A stretch of DNA of 64,000 nt from contig QPMI01000272.1 in the NCBI GenBank assembly GCA_004431415.1, positions 1-64,000 on the forward strand. Direction: 5' to 3'. The notes under the pieces are model-generated. The model did not search any database. It worked only from the letters and a program-made list of their open reading frames with translations, and had not been told where the DNA came from. The number at the start of each line of letters is the position of its first letter. Position 1 is the stretch's first letter. Source of the stretch: Cyanophora paradoxa (taxonomy: Eukaryota; Glaucocystophyceae; Cyanophorales; Cyanophoraceae). This document shows, piece after piece, positions 11,301 through 21,816 of this stretch. The translations under genes were made by a program, and so were the position numbers.

Positions 11301-13213
11301 GTACCCCCCTCCTTCCTTCATCTCCTGTAACGTACCCCCTGCCTCAGATCGACGCGGGCAGGATTCTGGACTTCCCCCGCCCCGATCAGGTCCGGCCCCG
11401 CCGCGCGCGCCCCCGGCGCTTCCTTTGTGTCCCAGAGTTCGATCCCGCCCGCAGGACATGCTGGCGGACGCCGTGCAGACCCTCTCCCGCACCGCCGCCG
11501 AGCGCCGCCTCAGGCCCGGCCCCCGCGCCCCGCGCCCCGCGCCCGCTCCTCGTCTGCCCCTCTGATCTCCGGCCGCGGCGCAGCGTGCACTACCCGCCCG
11601 CGGACCGGAACCCGGCGGGCCTTCCCGCCCCGCTGCTCCCCGGGGCCGACCTCCTCGTCGATGTCGTCAAGGAGGGCAAGGTGCCCCGACCCCGCCCTCT
11701 CCGCTCGCATCGCGATCTGGATTAGAGTCCGGCGACGATTAAGATTACAATGCTGTAGATGCAATTTATATTCGATCCCGGGGCCTGATTGACCGCTCAG
11801 CTGAACGACGTCGCGATTGTTGAGGCGGCGTACGAGAAGCGCGACCTCGACGCGGTACCCCCCCTTGCCCTGGATCGGCCCGATTTCGAAATGTCCCCGG
11901 CCCGACTCGAACCGCAGGCCCTCGTCGAGCGCCGCTGCGCGCGGTGCCCCCGTGTCGGCGAGCACGTTCGCCTCGCGCAGGTAGCCCGCAGCGCCGCCCC
12001 CAAAATCCCGTACCCCCTCAAACAAACGCGCACCCTTCCTCCCGCCAGCGCCGGTCGGCCCTCGCCTCGAAGCTCCGCGACATCGCGTTCCGCCTCTCGG
12101 AGCAGGTTTGGACCCCCGGGGCCCTTTCCGGCGGGACTCTCACGTCGTACCCCCCCCCCCCCCCCCCGTCAGAACCTGGCGCTGCTGCCCGACTTCAACC
12201 AGCGCCTCTCCGTCCTCACGGCGCGCCCCCCGCGGACGCGTATCCGGCCCAGCCCTCGCTCACCCGTACACCCGCAGCGCCTGGGGTACGTCGACTCGGA
12301 GAAGGCCGTCCAGCTGAAGGGCCGCGTCGCCTGCGAGATCAACAGGCGCCATCCCGTGCCCCCCGCCGCGCAGCCCCCGTACCCCCCTCTCACCGACGCC
12401 GTACCCCCTGCACCGCAGCGCGGACAGCGTCCTCGTGTCTGAGCTCATCTTCGACAACGTCCTGACGCCCCTCACCCCCCAGGAGGCGCGCCCCGCCCCG
12501 CGGCGCTTCTTCCCTTCGCTTCCCGCCTCCGCAGCTGACGCGCCGGCGCGACAACGACAACGGCAGGCGGTGGCGCTGCTCTCGGTGCTGATCTGCCAGG
12601 ACAAGGGGGCGGCGGAGGACACGGTGGACGCGGTGCTGACGCCGGGGCTCGCGGCGGCGCGGGACCGCCTCTACGCCCTCGCCGCCTCGCTGGCGAACCT
12701 GCAGACGGAGTGCGGCCTGCAGACGCCCGTGGACGAGTTCGTCCGCCAGACCCTCAACCCGGGCCTGATCGAGGCGCCCCCCCCGCCCCCGCCCCGCCCC
12801 CGCCCCGCCCCTCCGGCCCCCGCGGCCCCTGAGATCTGAGGTCTGCTCCAGGTCGCGTACGAGTGGGCGCGGGGGGTGCCCTTCAAGGAGATCTGCGCCC
12901 TCACCCTCGTCCCCGAGGTCCCCCGCGCCCAGCCGAGCCGCGCCGAGCCGCCCCGCTGACGGGCCGGCCGGCAGGGCTCCATCGTGCGCACCATCGTGCG
13001 GCTCGAGGAGACCTGCAAGGAGGCGCGCCCCCCGGGGCCCGGGGCCGGCGGGGCGCGGGCGAAGCTGACGGCGGCCGGCGGGGCGGCGGGGCGGGGCAGG
13101 TGCGGAACGCGGCGCGGGTGGTGGGCGATGCGGCGCTCTACCAGAAGATGGAGCAGGCGTCGGCCGCCGTCAAGCGCGACGTCGCCTTCGCCTCCTCCCT
13201 CTACGTCGCCTAG
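6090..13213 (+). CDS. SKI2: SKI2-type superkiller RNA helicase
   Basis: This is a Ski2-like DExH RNA helicase, by family a subunit of the cytosolic SKI complex that feeds mRNA to the exosome. About 30 exons were followed. An N-terminal region includes a [10 protein letters not shown] motif (about 6640) and an acidic run of Glu/Asp (about 7040-7100). Then come [11 protein letters not shown] (Q-motif region), [14 protein letters not shown] (motif I, about 7798), [15 protein letters not shown] (Ia), VIFDEVHYVND (motif II, DEVH, split by a poly-C intron at 8359-8469), LSATVPN (motif III, about 8630), a Gly/Arg-rich linker (about 9060-9140), [24 protein letters not shown] (motif VI, about 10024), a divergent middle, and a C-terminal DSHCT-type helical domain (about 12560-13213). 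The first in-frame ATG at 6090 is taken as the start. The intron at 11291-11347 is GC-AG. Confidence 0.92.
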
Positions 13214-13514
13214 CCACAGGGCCGCCCCGCTGTGACGCAGATGTGCAGTGGAAGCTCAGCGACAGGCTGCACATGCAGGCCCCACGTCCGTCGCCAATCC
13301 GCTCGAGCTCTAGATCGGTATCTGCGCGTGCGGGCAGCTGCAGGGCATGCACGTGCTCGCCGTACCCCACCAGCGGACAAAATTCCGCGGCCGGTTTTTT
13401 AGAAAGCACGCATCAAAAACAGCTGCTCCACGTCCTGCCCCCGTCGTCGGCGCGTGCGAGTGGGCGGCGAGTTGGATCCAGAGTACAAATACAAGAGGTC
13501 GCGGCGGCTGGGGG
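13214..13514. other. Intergenic, convergent 3' ends
   Basis: About 300 bases between the convergent SKI2-like and D27-like stop codons. No gene, RNA or repeat is evident. It presumably holds both 3' UTRs. Confidence 0.6.
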
Positions 13515-15257
13515 CTACGGGGCGGCGGGCCTCGGGGAGGCCGACGGGGTCGAGCGCCCCTCCGACGTGCACGAGACGAACCGGCGGTCGCCCGGCATGA
13601 CCGGCTTGCCTGCGCGCCGGCCGGGGGCTCGCCGGGGCGGGCCCGCAGCGACGGGGCGCGCGCACCGTCGGCGTCGACGGGCCCGTTGGGCGTCCACAGC
13701 AGGTTGCTGCCCCGCACCACCTGCCCCCCCGGGCCCCCGTGAGCGCCCCGCGGGGGGCGCGGGGCGGGCGGGGGGCCGACCTGGCCCTCCCCCTCGCCGT
13801 ACACGCCGCGCACGGGGCACGACGCCAGGCAGCCCGCCTGCGGCAGCGGGGCGGCGGGGTCGGCCCAGGGCAGAGGATGGAGGGAAGGGGGTACGGCACC
13901 ACGAGGGCAGGGTCCTCCTCGGGCGGGTCGGGCCGCACGCCGAACGACATCTGAGACGAGGCGCGGCCGCCCGCCTCAGGCGCGCGGCGGGGGCGGGGGC
14001 GGGGCGGGGCGTCGAACTCCGCGCCTGGCACTCGTACGTCTCGAAGTCCGGCGTCATTTTCAGGGGTACGCCCAGCACGTCCGTGAAGAAGCTGCGGGGG
14101 GGGGGGTACCCGTTCTTAGAGCCGGACGGCCGAGCGGCGGGGCGGCAGCAGCACCTCGTGGTGGGGAGCTTGCACCTGCGCGGCGGGGCGGGGCCCGGCA
14201 AGGGCGGCGGTAAGCGGGGCGGCGAGGGAGGGGGGAGGCTGCGGGGCCCCCGGGGGTCCGAGGCGGGCGCCCGGGCGCACATGTTGACGCAGAGGCCCTT
14301 GCAGCCCGACTCCTCCAGGAAGCTGCGGCGGTACCGCGCTCGCCGCCGGTCGGCCGGGCGGGAGGGCGGCGCGGCGCGCCGGACGCGGCGCGGCGGGCGC
14401 ACCGGCACTTCTTGATGAGGACGCCCTCGCCCCCGTCGGGCGCCTCGTTCCGCTCGCACTCGCCCACGAGCCACGAGCAGAACACGGGCGTCACCACGGC
14501 GTTCAGCCTGCCCCGCCCCCTCAAGCTCGGACGCGCGCGCTGCCGGCGGGGCCGGGCGGGGCGGGGCGGGGCGGACCGGGCGGCCCAGCGCGGGGGAGTG
14601 ACGGAGGCGATGCGGCGGGAGATGGCGGTGCCGTAGGGGGGGAAGAAGATGGAGGCGAGCATCTTCTTGACGGCCTCCCGCTGCTCCTCCGGACCCCTCT
14701 GGATCATCATGTACCGGCACTCCTCCACCAGGCCCGCGAACCCCTGCCGCCCGTCGCCCCGGCGGCGCTTCGACGTTGGAGGCGCATCGCGCACCGGTTT
14801 GTCGCTCTTCCAGCCGACGTCCGGCGCCAGCTGCTTCCGGAAAAGCCAGATGAACAGCCTGCGTGGCGGTCAGCGACTCTGCTCGAAGCTCCGCGGGCAC
14901 GCGCTCGCTGACCTGGGGAACAGGCCGTCTTCCTGTGTTGTGTAGCTTCCGGTTTCGGGGTTCGGCTGCACGCGCCACCGCTCCTCCGCCTGCGGACTCT
15001 GCTTCTCCTTCCGCGTGCGAGTGACCGAGCACTCGAACACCGGAGCCGGAGCGTCATGCGCGTGCCGAGGAGGTCGAGCGGTCCGGCGAACCGCTGGAGC
15101 GGCCGGCGGCGGGCCTGCCGACAGGCGCCAGCTGCGCGCGTGGACGTCACGCGCTCGGCCGGGAGCTTGCGGCAGGGCTCCCGCGCGGCCGGACGCACCC
15201 CAGGCTCCTCGCCGGCGGCGTCGGCGCGAAGGTGAAGCAGGCCTCCGGCTGCGGCAT
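13515..15257 (-). CDS. DWARF27-like beta-carotene isomerase (DUF4033)
   Basis: The core matches the D27 family of plastid iron-binding carotenoid isomerases, which interconvert all-trans and 9-cis beta-carotene and in land plants start strigolactone synthesis. Visible segments: LFIWLFRKQLAPDVGW (about 14865-14800), ECRYMMIQRGPEEQREAVKK, FFPPYGTAISRRIASV, EESGCKGLCVNMC (about 14315-14275, the family's Cys-rich motif), FFTDVLGVPLKMTPDFE, and SFGVRPDPPEEDPALVV followed by a CLASCP segment and a polar tail ending at 13515. The first exon is best read from ATG 15257 (MPQPEACFTFAPTPPARSLG), a plausible transit-peptide start joined by a short GTGCG intron. About 8 exons. Only 74 bp separate this start from that of the divergent DUF962 gene. 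The algal role is inferred to be carotenoid isomerisation; strigolactone synthesis cannot be assumed. Confidence 0.85.
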
Positions 15258-15331
15258 CGCAAAGCCGCCGGATTGCACTACCCCGGCAGTTGCACAAGAC
15301 TGCCACAAGTCTGCGACGCAGTTCAGCAACC

Positions 15332-16381
15332 ATGCGCGAGAGCAAGAAGGATAAGCAGCTCGAGGATATGCTCGCCTTTTACGGTGCACTGCGACCGCTG
15401 CTGCGCGCCGGCAGCGCGCCGACGTCGCTAACGAGCTCTTCGGTGCCAGGCGCCTACCATTCGAATGATGTCAACAAAATAATGCACGCAATCGGAATCC
15501 CTGGCCTGCTCTTCTCGCTGATGGTCGTGCTGGCTCCTCTGAAGGTTCCGACCGCCGCCGCCCGCGGAGCCTGGCGACGGGGCGATAGCTGAAAGCGCTG
15601 CAGCCTCCAGGCGTCGACGACTTGACCGCGCCTCTCTTCGCACTGAACGGCGGGCTCGCCGTGGCCATCCTGTACTCGATCCTGTTCATCTACCTCGGTC
15701 GGCGCCGCCCCGACGCGTTCCGACGTGCGATTCAAATAACTGAGCGGTCCGAGTGCAGAAACGGTCGCGGGCTGCTGCGCGGCGGCCGTCCTGCTCGCGA
15801 TCTGGGTTGGCGCGAACTACTTCGCGCTCGCGGTCAAGGACGCGTGGATGTGGGTGAGCGCTGGCCTCCTCGGAATCTGTAGCGCGTTTGCTTACCCTCA
15901 CGCGACAGGCGATCGGCATCCACGTGCGCTTGCGCCCCGCCGGCTCCGCGAGTGCGCGCCCCGCCCCCGCCGCTCACGGCCTCCGCAGGTCCTGTGCTGG
16001 GTCCTCCAGTTCGTCGGCCACGGCGTCTTCGAGAGTGCGCGCGCGCATCCGAACTCATCGCCGCTCGCGCCTGACGCCGCCCCGCAGAGCGCCGCCCGGC
16101 ACTGCTGGACAGGTGCCGCCCTCAAATTTGATCCTGGGCGCCCCGCCGCGCCCGCCGACGCGGCCGCGCAGCCTCGTGCAGGCGTTCGCAACGGCGCCGT
16201 TCTTCATTTGCCTCGAGGGCCTCTTCCTGGTGCGCGCAGTCGCCCACCCGCCGCGCCCGCCGCGCCGCCGGGGGCCGACGCGGGGGCGCAGCTGGGCTAC
16301 CGGCCGCAGCTGCGGAGGAAGGTCTTCACGCGCTCTGCGGCGAAGATCAAGGGCTTCCAGGAGAAGAAGCGCGCCGCGTAG
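15332..16381 (+). CDS. Mpo1/DUF962-like membrane protein
   Basis: The product resembles yeast Mpo1, an ER dioxygenase-type protein that acts on 2-hydroxy fatty acids in phytosphingosine breakdown. Seen after joining seven or so exons: KQLEDMLAFYGAYHSNDVNK, IMHAIGIPGLLFSLMVVLAP (His motif followed by TM1), LFALNGGLAVAILYSILFIY (TM2), a third hydrophobic segment LLAIWVGANYFALAV, QAIGIH, VLCWVLQFVGHGVFE, RRPALLDSLVQAFATAPFF, and a basic tail ending EKKRAA. The spaced His residues (YHSN, MHAIG, IGIH, GHGVFE) are typical of the family. The start is the first ATG in frame (15332). Introns carry CTCAC/CTGAC close to the acceptor. Confidence 0.85.
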
Positions 16382-16480
16382 CCCCCGCCCGAGCCCCACG
16401 CGCCCGCCCTCTGGATCCAGCACCTCGGAACCCGTTCATTCTCACAGCGCGCGCGATGGGGCGAGAAGCGGGGCGGGGGG

Positions 16481-18783
16481 CTAGAACTTCTTGCGGTAGA
16501 AGGAGGCGAGGCCCTCGCTGGTCTTCTCGTGCCAGTCCTCCTGCGGGAAGTGCCCGCACTCCCCGATCTGGCCCCCGCGCGCCCCAGATCGGATCGGATG
16601 AGACCGGGGCGGGGGGCCCCGGCGGGCGGGGCGCGCACGGCAACGAGGTCGGCGGAGGGGAGGACGCTCTTGCGGAAGGCCTCCAGGGCCGCCGCCGGCA
16701 CGTACTTGTCCGACGCGCCCCTTCAGACTCCAGGCGTCGGCCGGGCGGCGCGGCGGGCGGGAGGGAGGGCGGGGGGGGCGGGGGGCACCAGACGAGGCGG
16801 GCGGGCCCGGCGTAGGAGGGGAGCTCCTTCTCGATGCGGGCGAGGCGGCTCTTGAGGTCCAGCTTCCGCACCGTCGCCAGCAGCGCGAACCTGCGCCCCC
16901 GCCCGGCTCAGGAGGCGGGGCGGGGCGGGCCGGGCGGGCGGGGCGGACCCGGCGTCGGAGGAGGAGAGGTAGGGGCGGCGGTAGACGTCGCACGCCTCGG
17001 GGGGGATCACGTACGGCCCGCCCGCCTCCAGCGTCCCTGGGCCGCACCCCCTCGGGCCCCGCCCGCCCCGTCCCGCGGCGCGGCGCGCGGCGCGCGGGCG
17101 CACGCTCGACGCTCATGACGTCCTGGGAGATGAACTACGGCGGCGGGTCGCCGGTCGGCGGGGCGGCGTGGCGCGTGCGGGGGCACGGCACCTCGCCGAC
17201 GACGGGGAGGGCCATCTGGGCGAGCTTGCCGGGCAGCCTGCGCCGCGTGAGGGGCCGGCCGCGGGGCGCCGCGGGGGGCGCACTTGGCGGAGGAGGGCCC
17301 GAGGGGCGAGTTGAGGATCGCGAGGCTCGCCACGCGGTCCGGGTGCGCGATCGCGTACTCCATCCCTGTACCCCCCGTCAGGCGGCGGCGGGGGCGGGCC
17401 CGGGGCGGGCCCGGGGCGCGGGCACCGAGGGGCCCGCCGAGGAAGCCCTGCACGACGAGGTGGAACTGGCCCTCGACGCCCACCGCCGCCAGGAAGTCCT
17501 CCAGCGAACGAAGGAACGACTGCGGAGGGGGGTACCGCGTCAATCGGGCGCGAGCAGGGGCGGTGTAGGAGCGGCGGGTCGGGGCGCGCCTTGGGCGTGT
17601 AATCGAAGCCGTAGCCGTCCTGGGGCTTGTCGCTGAAGCCGAACCCCACCTGCGGGGGCGCTAAGCCGGGGTACGCGGTGCCCGGCGGGGGTACGGGCGC
17701 ACAAGGTCGGGGGCGATGGTGCGGTGGCCGACGCGGGCGAGGGCCGGCAGCACGTCGCGGAAGCTGTAGCTCTGCCGGGGCGGCGTCGGGCGGGGTACGG
17801 GATTCTCCGGGGACGGGCGGGGCACCTGGGAGGGGAGGCCGTGGAGGAGCACGACGGGCAGCTGCTGGTTCGCCTCCTGCGGGGGGTACGCTCGAAAGGG
17901 CGGAAGGGGGAGAAGCAGGGCGGGGGCAGGCCGACGGGGGCGGCTAGCTGGCCCATGGGGGCCCGGGGCAGGGGCGGGGCGCCGGGGCACGCCGGCGGGG
18001 GGCGCACGTGGACGGGTACGGCCTCGCGGTAAAAGACCTCGATCGGCTTAGGCTCCTGGCGCGGCGCGGCGTGAGGCGCCACGCGGCCCCCGCGCCGCCC
18101 GCGCCTGCAACGGGCCGGGCCGGCACCTTCGAGTCGTACACGGGGAGGGTGCAGAACTTGCCGCCCTCCATCCTGCGCGGCGATGGGGCGCTGAGCTACA
18201 AGCGGAGGTGCTCCGGGAAGCCAAACCTCGCACCCCTTCAGGCCCATCTTGCTCATGCCGCCGATGCCCTGGCGGCCGCGGCGAGGCGGGACCGGTCAGC
18301 GCGGACCCCCCAATTGCAATTCAAGTGCGCGTGCGCGCGGCGCGCAGCACGCACGCCCTTCTCGTCATTCTGGACGTAAACGAACTCCTGTTCCTGCACC
18401 GTGCGGGCGCGCTGCATCGCCTCCTCGAACCTGCGAGCGCCCGCGCGTCGGTCCGCGAGGACCGGCTTCCTAGGGGCCGCGCGGAGCGTTGCCGCAATAG
18501 CTAGCTCTTCAGCTCACCCGATGGCCTTGGCGCGGTCCGTCGCCTCGGCATCCGAGCTCTCTGCCGGCGCCTCGGCGTGCACGGCGAACCGCGGGCGGCC
18601 CTCGAAGCGCTGGGCGCCGCGCGACTGCGCCTGCACGCCGAAGAACAGCTGGCGCCCCTTCTGCACGGCAGCTGCCGCCGCGCCGCGGCTCTGCGGCTGC
18701 GAGCGCCCGGTGCGCGCAGCGATGGCAGTGGTCGGGCGCGTTGCCGCTGTGACACCGAGACCAGCTACAAAGCACGACTCCAT
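16481..18783 (-). CDS. Alpha/beta hydrolase, haloalkane dehalogenase-like, probably plastid-targeted
   Basis: The first exon (18783-18514) is rich in Ala, Arg, Ser and Gln with few acids until its end, like a plastid transit peptide. Later exons give FEEAMQRARTVQEQEFVYVQ, EPKPIEVFYREAVPVH, QLPVVLLHGLPSQ (oxyanion-hole HG), SYSFRDVLPALARVGHRTIA, GFGFSDKPQDGYGFDY, SFLRSLEDFLAAVGVEGQF, HLVVQGFLGG, MEYAIAHPDRVASLAILNSP, VYRRPYLSSSDAG, LPSYAGPARLVW and a final exon ending DWHEKTSEGLASFYRKKF. The fold and motif order match haloalkane dehalogenase/epoxide hydrolase-like proteins found in plant plastids. The nucleophile elbow reads V-V-Q-G-F-L-G-G, with no Ser or Asp at the usual site, so catalysis is uncertain. 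The intron at 17520-17589 is GC-AG with GTACCCCCC beside the acceptor. Confidence 0.82.
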
Positions 18784-19474
18784 GCCGCTGCTTCCTGGAA
18801 CCGTCGCGCTAGCGCTCCTGCGTGTTATTGAGCCGCGGTTCCCGCCCCGAGTCGAACCCGCCACATAAACCTTCACGGTACTACGAGTCTACGTATACCG
18901 TAGTACGACCCCAACTCGGCTGGTGAGGCCGGCAGTTGGTAGTACAACTTGGTACCCGCCGCCGGCGCCAGCGGCCCCGCGCTTGCAATTGCGGCTTGTC
19001 GATAACGCGCAATCTGCGGCGCAAATCGTGCGCTGAGATGGATCCAGAGGGCGCGCCCGAGCGTCCTGCGAAGCGGACGACGAGGCCTAGCTATAGGGCG
19101 GAATTCGAAGCCGCGCCGGCGCCGCCTGACGCCTACGGTGAGACAGCGCGCGCGCGCGGCGCGCGCATCGATATCGATGTCGCGTGCTTTCGTGCCAATC
19201 CCGCTCATGTCCGACGGCGCGGCAGGCGGGGACACCGGACTTCAAAAAGCTGTTCTATCGACATCGAGCGTGGCGGCGGTCGCGGATGACCATATGCATG
19301 ACCAGCCGCTGGGTTCGAGCGCGCGCCATCCCGTCCGCGCGCGCCGCGCGCGCCGCCGGCCGCGGCGTCGTCATGCCGACGCCGCGCATCAATTTGTAAC
19401 TGATCACTAAGTCATAACCTACGGCAGGTTCCTCCGGGCGCGTGCCGGCATCGCTCTCGCCCGTGGCGGCGGCG
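18784..19474. other. Divergent intergenic region
   Basis: About 690 bases between the divergent hydrolase and F-box starts, presumably holding both promoters. A near-palindromic ACTACGAGTCTACGTATACCGTAGTACG block lies at about 18881-18908 and GCGCGC runs at about 19140-19165. No TATA box or RNA gene was identified. Confidence 0.5.
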
Positions 19475-21442
19475 ATGGCGGCCGGCGGGAGCCCCTTCGA
19501 CGCGCTGCCCGACGACCTCGTCGCCCACATCATCGGGCAGGCGTCAGAGATCAGCTACAAAGACCCGGACGCGCTCTTCGATGTTTCGAGCTCCGGTTTC
19601 CGCACTCGCTCCGACCAGATGCTCCGCGACGTCGTGCGGATCAGCCACGTCTCGCGCCGCTTCCGCAGCGTCGCCCGCCAGCCCGGCCTCTGGGAGCGCG
19701 TGATCGTCAGCAGCCCGAGCGATAAGCTCGCCGAGGTGCTCCTCCGCCAGTCCGGAGAGCAGAGGGAGGCGCTTCGCTCCCTGTGCCTGGCTATCAGCAG
19801 GCGCAGGCAGCTGCAGCCGCAGCCGCAGACCGAGCTCGAGGCCTCCAGCAGCTGTAGCGATGCGGATCCCCACGTCGAGAGCGTTGTCAGGCTGGGGAGG
19901 TCGTTCGGCGGGCAGCTGACTCGCCTTTACCTCAACTTCGACGGCGACGTCAACCCCGCCGTGCTTGCTGCGATCCAGCACTGCCCGCGCCTCGAGCATG
20001 TGCATCCCCGTCGACGTCCCATGCGCACGTGCTCGATCCGGATCGTTGACGGCAGTTGCGCAGCTGTCCATCTCTGGCGATGCTAGGGCTCAGTACGAGG
20101 ACGGGCCGCTGCGCCTGCACGCGCACGCGCACGGCAATGTCCAGGCGCCGGCGCTGCTGGAGCCGCTCGTTCAGGGCTCGCTTCAAGCCCTCGCGTCGCT
20201 CCCCTTGCAGTCCTTGGCACTGATCAAGTGCGCTGCACGTCCACCCCGCCCCCCGCTGCAAGCCCTCGTCTCTAACTTAATGCTCCACAGCTTGCCGATA
20301 ACGCTGGAGACGCTGCAAGCCCTTGCCCCGCTGGCCCCCACTCTTAAACGGCTCCGCTTCACCGCCGTCGTCAGTGGCGCTCATCAACTGCCTACCGTCT
20401 TCTCATCGATCGCTGTTTTCCAGCAGCTGGAGCAGCTGAAAATGGGTGCGCTCGCGTTCACGTTCGATCATTGCATCGTACCGCAGGCCTAGCTACAGGC
20501 GTTCAGACACATCGTGATCGTCGTCTTGCTTCGCAGGTTTCTTCAACGAGGCCGGCGAGCATTTCACCGCAGAACCCTTCGAGGCGGACTTGCAGCCGCT
20601 TTCGAGCCTCTCTTTCCTGCGCAGTGAGCCTTGCGAATTAATATATATTGCGCGATCGGTCATCTCGTGATCGCGATCATGATCGCACCTTCGCGCCCTC
20701 GAGCAGGCTATTATTGCACCCTGTTGGATCACTCGCACCTCGGCTTTTTGAGCGGCATGCGGCAGCTGGAGTTCGTCAGCTTCGTCATGCCGAGAGCTGC
20801 GAACATCTCTCCCCTCCTCTCCATCCCGACGCTGAGGGGAGCCATCCTCCACGTCTCTCCCGTCGCTGACGCTATCAACTCTGCCGAGATAGCGGCATTC
20901 ACTGCGACAGCTTCAAAGCTCTCCGCGCTGGAGGTGCGTGTTGATTGTAATAACATACACACATAATTGTTCGCTCGCTTCGTGGCTCTTAGTCGTACAC
21001 GCAGTATCTCGCACTAATCCTACCGCCTGAATTCTACGAGGCATTGAGTGGAGTCTCCCTGAAGCAGTGGACGCGCCTCAGGCACCTCTCCCTCAGCTGC
21101 TCCAACCTCCACGATGATGTCATCCCTGTCGCTCTCTTGAAGGTAGGCCGGCCCATTCGAGGGAGGTCACCGGGTCAACGTTTCCATTTCTCATCTTGTG
21201 CCGGTGGCCGGTGCACGTGACCGCAGCGCGTGGCGTCGGACGTGCCCTCCCTCGAGCTCCTCGACGTCCGCTCCCCGCTCGCCCTCGGCTCGGCGGGCGA
21301 CTTCGTCGCGGCCTCCTCGCTCAAGGCCCTCCCGCGCCTCCGCCGCCTCGCCTTCGAGGGCGGGGCGGCGGCCGCGCTGGACGCCACCGCGCGCGGCGTG
21401 CTCCGCGCCGCCCTCCTCCACGCCGAGGTCTCCTTCGAGTAG
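19475..21442 (+). CDS. F-box protein with LRR-like C-terminal region
   Basis: An F-box occupies residues 8 to about 70: FDALPDDLVAHIIGQA, then an insertion, VVRISHVSRRFRSVARQPGLWERV. By family this domain binds Skp1 and recruits a substrate to an SCF ubiquitin ligase. Downstream exons carry irregular leucine-rich stretches: LTRLYLNFDGDVNPAVLAAI, LQALASLPLQSLALIKC, LQALAPLAPTLKRLRFT, QLEFVSFVMPRAANISPLLS, LRHLSLSCSNLHDDVI, LPRLRRLAFEGG. The last exon starts near 21226 and the stop is at 21440-21442. Introns after the first exon are longer and less GC-rich than in neighbouring genes (for example around 20640-20740). ATG 19475 is used because it directly precedes the F-box. The substrate is unknown. 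Confidence 0.8.
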
Positions 21443-21816
21443 TATGCGTCCCAGATTGTCCCTTGATAAGGGCCTCCTTGTTGTTGAATTAACCAGCTTG
21501 AGGCTCTGATCATGAATTATGTATAGGTATACGTAGATGGTTCGCGATTGCGGCTCGCGATCTTGTACGTAGGGGACTTGGAGGACGCTGGCGGCCCGGC
21601 GGCTGCGTGTGCACGTGCACGCGCCGCGCCGCGCCACTCAACCCCGGGGCCAGCGTTCGGGGGGCGACTCGGCGAGGCTCCTCAGTCCCTCTTTGCGATA
21701 ATCGGATCGTGATCTAGAGCATCTCAAGCTCGGCCCCTCGAAGGCACACACGTCTCAGTGAATCAGTGACGATGAGTTAGCTGAATGACAGAGGAGGAAT
21801 GACACAGCGTCCCTGG
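21443..21816. other. Intergenic, convergent 3' ends
   Basis: About 370 bases between the convergent F-box and MGDG synthase stops. Composition is closer to balanced than the genes. No gene, RNA or repeat was found. Confidence 0.5.

Noticed and set aside
18828-18870. tRNA T-arm-like GGGTTCGACTCGGG on the minus strand
   Set aside because: The stem bases flanking the loop do not pair, and no acceptor, D or anticodon arm could be placed.
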